From assembly GCA_038230695.1 (NCBI GenBank), contig JBBRMT010000066.1, positions 1 to 19,792 on the forward strand: a DNA stretch of 19,792 nucleotides, in the 5' to 3' direction. The DNA comes from QHBQ01 sp038230695. GTDB taxonomy: Bacteria > Chloroflexota > Chloroflexia > QHBQ01. Positions 1 to 6,902 of this stretch are shown in pieces. The notes under the pieces are model-generated. The model had not been told where the DNA came from. It did not search any database and saw only the letters and a program-made list of their open reading frames with translations. Numbering within the stretch: the first letter of the stretch is position 1; each line of letters starts with the position of its first letter. The translations under genes and the position numbers were made by a program.

Positions 1-1
1 C

Positions 2-1987
2 GTGACCCTGCTGAATCCATTGCTGGGGGCGTTGCTGGTGTGGCTGCTCTATCGCACTGCGCTGCTGCTCTACCGTCGCCGCGCAGTGGCAATCGGCCTC
101 GCCCTAATCGGCGGTGGCGCTACCACCATCTTCGCCTATGCGCTGCTGACCAGCGCCGAATTGCTGCTAGCCACCCTGCTGCTGGCGCTGGCCTATTGTT
201 TGCTGCGCTACTTCGACGCTGACGATAGTGAAGGTGATACAGCAAAAAGCCTCGCCCTGCCACAAACTAAGCCCCCAGCGGGGGTTTGGGGGGGAAATGC
301 TGACCTATCACCGCGTTTGGGGTATGCTCTTGTTGCCCCTGTGTTCGGCCTGCTGCTGGGGCTAGCAGCCTTCACCTTCAGTCGTCTGAACTTGACCGGC
401 TTTGCACCACAACTGACGGTGGCGTTGCTGTGGGCATATATGTTCTTCCTACTCGTATTGATTTTCGGCAAACGTTCATCTACATATCCTGATAGACATA
501 TCAGCGAACTAACCAGCACGAGTGGTGAAGCAATTGCAAGTGTAGAGGACGATGCTGCTCCCCCACCCAGCCTCCACCAAAGGGGGAGGGGTAATGCTAC
601 TCCCCCACCCAGCCTCCCCCTTTGGAGGAGTGGTCAAGCAATCGCGGCGGGCATCTTTGCGTTTGCCTTTGCGCTACGGTTTGCGGGGATGATTCATCCA
701 CAGTTCTTCACCAGCGACCTGATCTTTCATGCCCACAATATTGACTATATGCTGCACTTCTTCAGCGGGCAGCGGCAAAACTTCTTCTTCGACGGACAGC
801 TACCCAACGGCACCCATGTGCCATACCCCAGCGCGTACTACCTGCTGCTTGCGCCGTTGGAGTGGATGTTTGGTGGCACGACTGAGACGGGGATGTTGCT
901 GCTGCGTTTCTTCAGCGCCTTGCTCGATGCCAGCGTCACGCTGCTGCTTTATCGCTTTACCCTGCGCTTCGGCAGTGCGGCGGCGCTGGGCGCGGCGTTC
1001 CTCTATGCGGTCGGGCCAGCCTCGTTCCAGCTATTCTCGGCGGGCAACCACAGCAACATCTTCGCCCAGACCATGTTCGTCGCTTCACTGGTATGCGCTG
1101 CAGAGGCGCTGCGCGGACCCACCACCAGCCCCTCCCGGTGGGAGGGGAGTAGCCAAAGTCCCTCCTCCTTTGGTGGAAGCAGCAAGGAAGGGGGGTTGGT
1201 CACGCTACCCATGCCCACCCCCAGCCCCTCCCACTGGGAGGGGAGTAGCCATGGCCGCTACCAGCGGGATAGGGGCTTGGTTGGTCCGTATAGCCTGTAC
1301 CTGCTGTTTTCGGTCTTGACAATGCTGGGCCACTATGGTATGTTTATCGCCGCTGTGGGTGTGACGCTAACGATCGGGATTGTCTGGCTCATCTTTGCGC
1401 CGCGTGACCTGCGGGGGCGTATCTGGCCGCTGCTGGGTACATTCGCCGCCGCGCTGCTCATCTCCTATCTGCTCTATTACGTCCACTTCAACGCGCAGAT
1501 TGGCGGGCAGATCAGCGGTTTGTTGAAGGGTAGCGGCGGACGCGGCAACGGGTTTGCTCCCCTAGCGCTAGTGGGTGACATCCTCAAGTGGCAGGGCTGG
1601 GTGTTGCTGCCGCTGGCGCTTGTAGGCAGTGTGTTGTTGTTCTGGCGACGTAAACCAAACAATCCCTCCCCCAAAGGGGGAGGCTGGGTGGGGGAGCAAG
1701 TTCTCCATGCGAAGCTAGCGCTGGCGGGTTGGTTGCTGGCCTGCATCCCGTTGGCGGCCACGGCGCTATTCGACCGCGACACGATTCGCTATAACTACCT
1801 TGCCTTGCCCGCCCTGTGCATCTGCGGCGGGCTTGCTATGCAATGGCTGGCCTCGTTGCCAGGAGTGATGCGGCTAGGCGGTGTCCAGCTTCGCGCTGGT
1901 ACAGCATTGCCAGTCGCAATCGTAATTATTGCCATCGTCAATATCGCCCTTATCTGGGGTGGACTGGTCTTCAACCAGTACCATTGA
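2..1987 (+). CDS. GT-C-like multi-pass membrane glycosyltransferase, 5' end cut by window
   Basis: The frame is open from base 2 (a GTG that may be internal) and gives 661 residues with at least ten hydrophobic segments. The paralogue at 9281-11472 has an N-terminal membrane helix and a beta-rich domain ahead of the matching region, so this gene probably continues upstream. After the first membrane helices comes an extracytoplasmic loop with HPQFFTSDLIFHAH (about 232-245). Its Asp239/His243 match the acidic loop motif expected of GT-C enzymes, which transfer sugars from lipid-phosphate donors outside the membrane. Four Pro/Gly/Ser-rich stretches (about residues 90-99, 185-211, 370-430 and 552-567) are encoded by palindromic repeats and lie in hydrophilic loops. 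The 370-430 stretch is absent from the paralogue. Substrate unknown. The methyltransferase and DUF2079 genes follow on the same strand. Family call is by motif and topology only. Confidence 0.75.
   Translation: MTLLNPLLGALLVWLLYRTALLLYRRRAVAIGLALIGGGATTIFAYALLTSAELLLATLLLALAYCLLRYFDADDSEGDTAKSLALPQTKPPAGVWGGNADLSPRLGYALVAPVFGLLLGLAAFTFSRLNLTGFAPQLTVALLWAYMFFLLVLIFGKRSSTYPDRHISELTSTSGEAIASVEDDAAPPPSLHQRGRGNATPPPSLPLWRSGQAIAAGIFAFAFALRFAGMIHPQFFTSDLIFHAHNIDYMLHFFSGQRQNFFFDGQLPNGTHVPYPSAYYLLLAPLEWMFGGTTETGMLLLRFFSALLDASVTLLLYRFTLRFGSAAALGAAFLYAVGPASFQLFSAGNHSNIFAQTMFVASLVCAAEALRGPTTSPSRWEGSSQSPSSFGGSSKEGGLVTLPMPTPSPSHWEGSSHGRYQRDRGLVGPYSLYLLFSVLTMLGHYGMFIAAVGVTLTIGIVWLIFAPRDLRGRIWPLLGTFAAALLISYLLYYVHFNAQIGGQISGLLKGSGGRGNGFAPLALVGDILKWQGWVLLPLALVGSVLLFWRRKPNNPSPKGGGWVGEQVLHAKLALAGWLLACIPLAATALFDRDTIRYNYLALPALCICGGLAMQWLASLPGVMRLGGVQLRAGTALPVAIVIIAIVNIALIWGGLVFNQYH
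262..299. repeat. GC-rich palindromic element inside CDS (E1)
   Basis: A run of C's followed by GCGGGGGTTTGGGGGGG forms a short C/G palindrome. It lies in a hydrophilic loop of the first gene and encodes KPPAGVWGGN without breaking the frame. It is a different sequence subtype from E2, E4 and E5, but has the same design: C-tract, short spacer, G-tract. Confidence 0.55.
554..634. repeat. Tandem GC-rich palindromic elements inside CDS (E2a, E2b)
   Basis: Two head-to-tail copies begin CTCCCCCACCCAGCCTCC at 558 and 600, a 42-base period (14 codons). The frame is kept and two related 14-residue units starting APPPSL and TPPPSL are encoded. Each copy folds on itself through its C-rich left half and the G-rich right half around a CAAAG or CTTTG centre. 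The element is the reverse complement of E4 and is close to the intergenic E5. Confidence 0.75.
1111..1285. repeat. Cluster of GC-rich palindromic elements inside CDS (E3)
   Basis: Two direct copies of CCAGCCCCTCCC-NN-TGGGAGGGGAGTAGCC start at 1125 and 1221, 96 bases (32 codons) apart. A third, more diverged palindrome around 1159-1200 lies between them. All are in frame, encoding SPSRWEGSSQ and SPSHWEGSSH within a hydrophilic stretch of about 60 residues. The paralogous membrane protein at 9281-11472 has no such stretch at this point: its two flanking helices are joined by a short loop. Confidence 0.75.
1657..1698. repeat. GC-rich palindromic element inside CDS, inverted orientation (E4)
   Basis: Reads CCCTCCCCCAAAGGGGGAGG followed by CTGGGTGGGGGAG, the reverse complement of the E2/E5 type. 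It encodes NPSPKGGGWVGE in a loop between two late membrane segments of the first gene. Because it runs in the opposite direction from E2, the same element gives an unrelated peptide. Confidence 0.75.
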
Positions 1988-1998
1988 TTTGGGCAGCG

Positions 1999-2063
1999 TA
2001 CTCCCCCTCCCAGCCTCCCCCTTTGGGGAGGGGTGACAAACATCCCCTTTGGGGAGGGGTGAA
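1999..2063. repeat. Intergenic GC-rich palindromic element with partial duplication (E5)
   Basis: This spacer copy runs CTCCCCCTCCCAGCCTCCCC then CTTTGGGGAGGGGTGA, followed by a second partial copy CCCCTTTGGGGAGGGGTGA. It lies 12 bases after the stop of the first gene and ends about 9 bases before the AGGAG ribosome site of the methyltransferase gene. RNA from it could fold into strong hairpins, so it might act as a weak terminator or a processing site, but no U-tract follows. Confidence 0.7.
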
Positions 2064-2082
2064 ACACAATTAGGAGAATATC

Positions 2083-2877
2083 TTGCGGCAAGATCTGTAC
2101 GAAGATTTGTATGTCAAGGAGCAGGACTACTGGTGGCACCAGGGCAAGCGGCTGATCGTCTATAGCCTGCTGAACAAATACTGGCGACCCCGCCCCCAGC
2201 CAGGCAAGGATGGCGCACTCAGCCTTGACCGTGCGTCGCGCCGCGCCCTCGATGTCGGCTGCGGCACCGGCCTCAACCTTGACCATCTCGCCAACTACGC
2301 CCTGCCGGTGGGCATGGATCTGGCCCGCGATGCGTTGCAGTTCTGCCAGAAGCGCGGCCTCGACGAATTGTGTGAGGCTAGTATTGACCATGGCCTGCCC
2401 TTCCGCGATACCAGCTTCGACATTATCACCGCGCTTGATGCGGTCGAACACTTCGGCGACGACTACGCTGCGCTACGCGAGTTCTACCGTGTGCTACGTC
2501 CGGGTGGGTTGGTGATCATCTCCGTGCCTGCCTACAAGTTCCTATGGAGCTACTGGGACGAGGTGCTGGGCCACAAGCGCCGCTACACCGTGCCGATGCT
2601 ACGCAAGGTGGTGGAAGCAGCGGGTTTCAAGGTACACAAGGCTAGCTACTCCAATGCGGCCATCCTGCTTCCCAGCGTGCTGGTACGTATCTTCAAGAGT
2701 CGCAAGTATGAGGGTACGGTTAGCGAGAGCAGCACCGACTTCATGCCTGTGCCTGGCTGGATGAACAGGTTGCTGATTCTTTATTACAAGATGGAGAGCA
2801 GCCTGCTGCGTACCCTCACCATTCCAGCGGGCCTGTCGGTTATCTGCGTGGGCGAGAAGGTCGCAGACGAAGCATGA
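2083..2877 (+). CDS. Class I SAM-dependent methyltransferase
   Basis: A 264-residue soluble protein of Methyltransf_11 type. The SAM-binding glycine loop is LDVGCGTGLN (56-65), the acidic motif II follows at VGMDL (Asp79), and PFRDTSFDIITALDAVEHF (about 106-124) is the usual post-II/motif IV region. RVLRPGGLVIISVPA (136-150) is the motif V-VI strand. The C-terminal part (about 165-264) carries YTVPMLRKVVEAAGF, typical of enzymes acting on sugars or lipids. The TTG start is chosen because AGGAG (2072-2076) lies six bases upstream and no ATG is suitably placed. Its place between two membrane proteins of a glycan locus suggests a sugar- or lipid-linked substrate, which is inference. Confidence 0.85.
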   Translation: MRQDLYEDLYVKEQDYWWHQGKRLIVYSLLNKYWRPRPQPGKDGALSLDRASRRALDVGCGTGLNLDHLANYALPVGMDLARDALQFCQKRGLDELCEASIDHGLPFRDTSFDIITALDAVEHFGDDYAALREFYRVLRPGGLVIISVPAYKFLWSYWDEVLGHKRRYTVPMLRKVVEAAGFKVHKASYSNAAILLPSVLVRIFKSRKYEGTVSESSTDFMPVPGWMNRLLILYYKMESSLLRTLTIPAGLSVICVGEKVADEA

Positions 2878-2906
2878 GGCACGCGGCAATGAGACATGAA
2901 TGACAT

Positions 2907-2942
2907 TGTTGTTTGGGGCGGGGATTTATCCCGCCCTACTTC
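2907..2942. repeat. Intergenic GC-rich palindrome, GGGGCGGGGATTT type
   Basis: GGGGCGGGGATTTATCCCGC followed by CCTACTT folds into a stem of about nine pairs with one bulged G and a TT loop. It sits between the methyltransferase and the DUF2079 gene, 20-55 bases upstream of the latter's TTG. A sequence with a similar GTAGGGGC edge occurs at 12833-12853. Confidence 0.55.
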
Positions 2943-2962
2943 CTAGCTAGCAGGATAGAGGA

Positions 2963-4654
2963 TTGAGCGTAAATAACAGCCAACTATCATCAATGGGCCG
3001 TGACTTGAACCAGCGCAACGGAACACTGGCGATTGGCTTGTTGATCGTCGGTTATGCGATTGTGATGGGCGTGGCCGCCTGGTACAAGTACGAACACTTT
3101 GGCTATGGCTACGACCAGGTGGACTTCGAGCAGGCGGTGTGGGCTACCACCCAGGGCCACCCCTTCTTCGACTCGCGCTTCAACTTCACCAATGTCATCT
3201 TCGGCATGGACTTCATGCCTGCGCTGGCGGCATGGGTGCCGTTCTATGCCATCTTCGCCTCGCCGCATACAATGAACCTGCTAGAAACGGTTATAATTGC
3301 GCTTGGCGCGTTGCCGGTCTACTGGTTGGCCCGCGACGTGATCGGCTCACGCCTTGCTGGGCTAGCCTTCGCTGCCACCTACCTGCTCTACCCTACCACC
3401 CAGTACGTCAACCTCTTCCCCGACTATATGCGCCCGCTTGCCACTACCCTGCTGCTATTCGCGCTTTATTATCTCTATCGGCGCAGGCTGCTGCCCACTC
3501 TGCTGTTCGCCTTCGCCGCGTTGCTCACTCGCACCGATGTGGCATTGACTGTGGCGATGCTGGGGGTTTATGGGCTGGCCGCCGCCCCCCTCCCCAACCC
3601 TCCCCTGTTGCAGGGGAGGGGGAATCGGCTACGTTTTGGCTTGCCGCTACTGCTGGGCGGGCTGCTATACTTCTTCGTCTCTGTCTACGCGCTGGTGCCA
3701 GCGTTTACCTACACTTGCGTCAATAGCGCGAGTACGAACGTTACCCAGACGAACCAGCCTGCCGCCCAGTCTACAGCGACCCCCGCGTTGAATGGAGCGC
3801 AGGAGCCAGGAAGCAATGGCTGCGGGCAAGGTAGCAACTTCTTGATTGGCTATTACAGCCACCTGGGTGGCGCGACCAGCTTTGGCGATGTAATCAAGTA
3901 TGTAATCACCCACCCAATCGAGGTTGCCCAACTGGTGTTTACCCTGCCTAAGATATGGTACGTGCTGCTGATGCTGCTGCCGGGCGCGTTGCTGGCGCTG
4001 CTCTACCCGCCCGCCTGGTTGCTGCTGCTGCCCACCTTTGCGCTCAACCTGCTGACCAATCGCAGTTCGCAACTCGACTCGCAGACCCACTACCAGATGT
4101 TGCTTATCCCTGGATTGATGCTCGGCGCGGTCTTCGGCTACTCCCAACTTATGAAAGTGCTGAGGCGTGGCACACAAGGCATTAGTGAAGCGGATGCAAG
4201 TGGCAGCATCAACCAAGCCTCAGCACTCAGCGCTCAGCACTGGCTACTCCTGCTGCCCGTCGCCGCTGCGCTCATCGTCAACCTTGCGCTGGGCAACCCT
4301 ATCATCAGCGCGTTTCGTTATGGTGAGAGTAATGCCCGCGTCGCGGCGGCCAGGTCGCTGATCGCGATGGTGCCGCAGGGTGCAGGCGTTGCGGCCACCT
4401 CGTCGCTTGGCCCGCACCTGCTGCCCCGCCTGTTTATCTACAACTTCCCGCCCGCCGCTTATACTCCCTACGACAGCAATTACCACTTCCCACCCCACTC
4501 GCCAGTCGCCAATGCCCCGACCCTCGCCTACATCATAGCTGACGAGAATGCCGCTGTGCTGAAGGATGGCAAGGCGCTGGCCGCGCTCCGCGCCGACCCC
4601 AACTGGACGGTGGTGGCGGAGCAGCAGAAGTTTATCCTTTTCAAGCACCGCTAG
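2963..4654 (+). CDS. DUF2079-family multi-pass membrane protein (GT-C-like)
   Basis: A 563-residue protein with about ten membrane helices. The N-terminal helix (22-40) is followed by YDQVDFEQAVW (50-60) and FGMDFMPALAAWVPFYAIFA (about 80-99). These correspond to the conserved D..IF.Q..W and G.HFSP..L..P.Y.....P blocks of DUF2079 proteins, which have a GT-C-like topology and are thought to act on surface glycans. TRTDVAL (189-195) fits the family's KEDVAL block. The TTG start has AGGA (2952-2955) seven bases upstream; ATG at 2993 is an alternative. Residues 209-222 are encoded by a palindromic repeat and residues about 419-426 by a heptamer array. Its stop codon shares the CTAG palindrome with the convergent HAD gene. 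Substrate unknown. Confidence 0.8.
   Translation: MSVNNSQLSSMGRDLNQRNGTLAIGLLIVGYAIVMGVAAWYKYEHFGYGYDQVDFEQAVWATTQGHPFFDSRFNFTNVIFGMDFMPALAAWVPFYAIFASPHTMNLLETVIIALGALPVYWLARDVIGSRLAGLAFAATYLLYPTTQYVNLFPDYMRPLATTLLLFALYYLYRRRLLPTLLFAFAALLTRTDVALTVAMLGVYGLAAAPLPNPPLLQGRGNRLRFGLPLLLGGLLYFFVSVYALVPAFTYTCVNSASTNVTQTNQPAAQSTATPALNGAQEPGSNGCGQGSNFLIGYYSHLGGATSFGDVIKYVITHPIEVAQLVFTLPKIWYVLLMLLPGALLALLYPPAWLLLLPTFALNLLTNRSSQLDSQTHYQMLLIPGLMLGAVFGYSQLMKVLRRGTQGISEADASGSINQASALSAQHWLLLLPVAAALIVNLALGNPIISAFRYGESNARVAAARSLIAMVPQGAGVAATSSLGPHLLPRLFIYNFPPAAYTPYDSNYHFPPHSPVANAPTLAYIIADENAAVLKDGKALAALRADPNWTVVAEQQKFILFKHR
3584..3627. repeat. GC-rich palindromic element inside CDS (E6)
   Basis: CCCTCCCCAACCCTCCCCTG followed by TTGCAGGGGAGGGGGAA gives a C-tract/G-tract palindrome with a TGTTGCA centre. 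It encodes PLPNPPLLQGRGN in a loop between two membrane segments of the DUF2079 protein and keeps the frame. Confidence 0.7.
4219..4239. repeat. Heptamer array inside CDS (CTCAGCA CTCAGCG CTCAGCA)
   Basis: Three perfect-period heptamers, then CTGG. Twenty-one bases equal seven codons, so the array keeps the frame. It encodes part of QASALSAQHW, in the hydrophilic loop just before a membrane helix of the DUF2079 protein. The same CTCAGNN unit appears in intergenic DNA at 5485, 12726 (inverted) and 12926. Confidence 0.7.
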
Positions 4655-5475
4655 TCAATCATCATTTCAAGTATTCCGGCTACACCGTCTTCCTCATTGC
4701 TAACGGTGACATAATCGGCCACCGCCAGCACTTCGGGCTGGGCGTTAGCGACGGCAACGCCCAGGCCCGCCCACTTCAGCAACGGGATGTCGTTCAGTTC
4801 GTCGCCGCAGGCAACTACTTCGCTGGCAGCAATACCCTGCCGCGCCGCCCACCAATTGGCGGCGCTTGCTTTATCAACCCCGGCGGCCATGATCTCCAGC
4901 AAGCCGCGCCCACTGGTAGTGGCGTAAACCCCGCTGCTCAAGCTGTTGACGTACTCGATCGCGTGGCCCAACCGTTCGCGCCCTACGAAGCTGAACAGCT
5001 TCATGCTCACCAACCCATCCTGCGCGATCTGCTCCTCTATTAGCCCTACTTTGTGTGGTCCTCTAATTGTGTTGTTTAGTCGCATCCGCTCGATCATCGC
5101 CGCATCTATGCGGTCAGCGTGCATCTGGTCGCCCGACTCTAGTTGCAAGTTTAGCTCTGGCTGGTACTTACGTAGCGCGGCGATGATTGCCAGTGCGGTT
5201 ACATTATCCAACGGCTGCTGGTATAGTGGCTGCTCTGCTTCCGGCCCCGCGTAAATGGCCGCCCCGTTGTAGCTGGCGAACGGCAGATCAAGATGATTTT
5301 CCAGCAGCAGCGGGCGCACGAAGCGGGGCGGACGGCCCGTAACGATCAGGATGGTCTTACCCACTGCCCGCGCTTGCTGTAGCGCCGCGATACTACGGGC
5401 GCTGATGATGTGATCATTCCGTAGCAGCGTTCCATCCAGATCGCTTGCCAGCATCCTATAGTGATTGAATTGCAT
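4651..5475 (-). CDS. Cof-type HAD-superfamily phosphatase
   Basis: A 274-residue soluble HAD hydrolase of the Cof/YidA (subfamily IIB) type. Motif I is DLDGT with nucleophile Asp12 and acid/base Asp14; motif II is TGRP (46-49). A cap domain occupies the middle (about 85-190), motif III lysine is Lys202 in GVDKASA, and motif IV is GDELND (224-229), which binds Mg2+. Such enzymes dephosphorylate sugar phosphates and similar metabolites; the substrate cannot be told from sequence. ATG at 5475 is preferred over TTG at 5478; the only ribosome-site-like bases are GAGAG. The gene may be cotranscribed with the csaB-like gene, 37 bases upstream, but a heptamer array occupies that gap. The stop overlaps that of the DUF2079 gene. 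Confidence 0.9.
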   Translation of the reverse strand: MQFNHYRMLASDLDGTLLRNDHIISARSIAALQQARAVGKTILIVTGRPPRFVRPLLLENHLDLPFASYNGAAIYAGPEAEQPLYQQPLDNVTALAIIAALRKYQPELNLQLESGDQMHADRIDAAMIERMRLNNTIRGPHKVGLIEEQIAQDGLVSMKLFSFVGRERLGHAIEYVNSLSSGVYATTSGRGLLEIMAAGVDKASAANWWAARQGIAASEVVACGDELNDIPLLKWAGLGVAVANAQPEVLAVADYVTVSNEEDGVAGILEMMID

Positions 5476-5484
5476 CAATTCACT

Positions 5485-5505
5485 CTCAGTCCCTAGTCCT
5501 TAGTC
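5485..5505. repeat. Intergenic heptamer array (CTCAGTC CCTAGTC CTTAGTC)
   Basis: Three heptamers in exact register, then TTATC, filling most of the 37-base gap between the csaB-like gene and the HAD gene. On the minus strand it lies just before the HAD start and supplies the purine-rich bases that might serve as its ribosome site. Confidence 0.7.
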
Positions 5506-5512
5506 TTATCGC

Positions 5513-6790
5513 TCAATCGTAAGTCAGCCTCAGCAACTCGCGCAGCCAAACCCGCTCAGATCCGCCGATTTGCCGCAGCGCCTCTACTTTTGGCTTGATT
5601 TGCTCACTGATGGCAAGGCGGTTCTGCCAGATTTCGTCGGCCTTGTCCTCAATCAGTTCGGCATCGAGTCGTTCGATGCTGATGCTCTGCTGCTCCAGGC
5701 CGATTGACTGCATGAACCCGCGCACCTTCTGGGCGTAGGCGATCGCCAGCGGCGGCACGTCCTGGGCGGCGGCAAATATCGCCGCGTGCAGCCGCATCGC
5801 CACCACCATCTGCATCTCGCCCATCAGCGCGGCCATCGCCTCTGGCTGATACTGACCGTGCAGCACGGTGGCGGCTTTGGGATTACGCATCTGGCGCACA
5901 ATCTGCTCCATATAGACATCATCGCGGCCAGCCCAGAATGGCACGAACAACACTTGCGCCCCATATTGCTCCACTACATGATCGGCGAGGCTAGCCATCA
6001 GCTTGGTGAAGAAGGCGGTGCGGCCATGCCCGTGCCGCGACATTCGGTTTAGCCGTTCGCGCTGGCTGACTGAGAGGATGTAGGCGAGGTGCATCCCCGG
6101 CTGGTCGTCGGGCAGCTTACGCAGGCAGAAGGCCACCATTGGTCGTTCGTCGCGCGAAACTTTCGCCTCTGTCAGTATCGCCTCCGCCTCCGACCTGTCC
6201 GCTGCTGGCAACAACAGCGCAGGATCGGTGGTAACTTTTAGCTTGCGTTCGCTGACATGAGCGCGAAGCAGGATCTCCTTGGAGGCTTCATCGCGCAGGC
6301 TGACCACATGACTGAGGCCAATCGCCCGCCGCGCCAGCCAGCGGCCCAGCGGCGTTCCCAGCGGCTCGGCCCCCAGTCCCCACAGCATCACCTTCTTGCC
6401 GAATAGCCGCGCCAGCACGATATAGGCGACGAACGAGGGCATATTGTAGATGCTGCTGCGATCTTGCAGCAACCCACCGCCGCCCAGCACCAACGCCCGA
6501 TTGGTCATCAGCGTGCGCCAACCCTCGGCGCGGAGCAGTGAGCGGTTGACCGAACGCAGGTCGGGATGCGCCGCGCTGGTGCGTTGCGGGTTTGTAGACA
6601 TAATGGTAATGCTGATGTCGCTATCCGCCCGCAGGGTGTGCAGGATGCTAGCTAGCACCGCCTCGTCGCCGACATTGGGCGAACCGTACCAGCCCAGCAA
6701 CGCAACGCGCACCTTACGCCGTCGCCGCGCCTTGCTGATCGCGCCACGCATCCGCCTTGTTTTCCACTGCTGCCACAGTCTTGCGAACAT
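5513..6790 (-). CDS. csaB: CsaB-like polysaccharide pyruvyl transferase
   Basis: A 425-residue protein of the polysaccharide pyruvyl transferase family. The N-terminal Rossmann half has LLGWYGSPNVGDEAVLASIL (about 32-51), the family's G(Y/W)YG..N.GDEA block, and LVLGGGGLLQD (about 100-110). The C-terminal half carries VVAMRLHAAIFAAAQDVPPL, the MR.H loop, and AYAQKVRGFMQSIGL. CsaB adds ketal pyruvate to cell-wall polysaccharide, which in many bacteria anchors S-layer proteins. The ATG at 6790 has AAAGGT just upstream; the open frame reaches 6838, but that extension is encoded by heptamer repeat DNA. Two GT4 genes lie upstream on the same strand, fitting synthesis of the polysaccharide that is pyruvylated. 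The family call is firm; the exact acceptor is inference. Confidence 0.85.
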   Translation of the reverse strand: MFARLWQQWKTRRMRGAISKARRRRKVRVALLGWYGSPNVGDEAVLASILHTLRADSDISITIMSTNPQRTSAAHPDLRSVNRSLLRAEGWRTLMTNRALVLGGGGLLQDRSSIYNMPSFVAYIVLARLFGKKVMLWGLGAEPLGTPLGRWLARRAIGLSHVVSLRDEASKEILLRAHVSERKLKVTTDPALLLPAADRSEAEAILTEAKVSRDERPMVAFCLRKLPDDQPGMHLAYILSVSQRERLNRMSRHGHGRTAFFTKLMASLADHVVEQYGAQVLFVPFWAGRDDVYMEQIVRQMRNPKAATVLHGQYQPEAMAALMGEMQMVVAMRLHAAIFAAAQDVPPLAIAYAQKVRGFMQSIGLEQQSISIERLDAELIEDKADEIWQNRLAISEQIKPKVEALRQIGGSERVWLRELLRLTYD

Positions 6791-6807
6791 TACGTACCTT
6801 TCAGGCG

Positions 6808-6821
6808 AAAGTTGAAAGTTA
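6808..6821. repeat. Heptamer array, AAAGTTN unit
   Basis: AAAGTTG AAAGTTA followed by AAAG, lying 18 bases upstream of the csaB-like ATG. It is inverted relative to the longer array at 6868-6902, so the two bracket the spacer between the second GT4 gene and the csaB-like gene. Confidence 0.6.
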
Positions 6822-6867
6822 AAGAACGGCGATGCCAATTACGCTCGATTGCTATACAATCCGCTTT

Positions 6868-6902
6868 TCAATTTAACTTGTAACTTTCAACTTGTAACTC
6901 TA
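6868..6902. repeat. Heptamer array, AACTTNN unit
   Basis: Five heptamers in register: TCAATTT AACTTGT AACTTTC AACTTGT AACTCTA. On the minus strand the array runs into the 3' end of the GT4 gene: its last codons and TGA stop (6887-6889) lie within the repeat. Confidence 0.75.

Noticed and set aside
554..1260. CRISPR array
   Set aside because: Repeats are few, of unequal spacing, lie inside a coding frame and lack unique spacers of constant size; no cas genes.
729..1319. 196-residue plus-strand frame inside the first gene
   Set aside because: Cys/Ser/Arg-rich out-of-frame shadow of a well-supported membrane protein.
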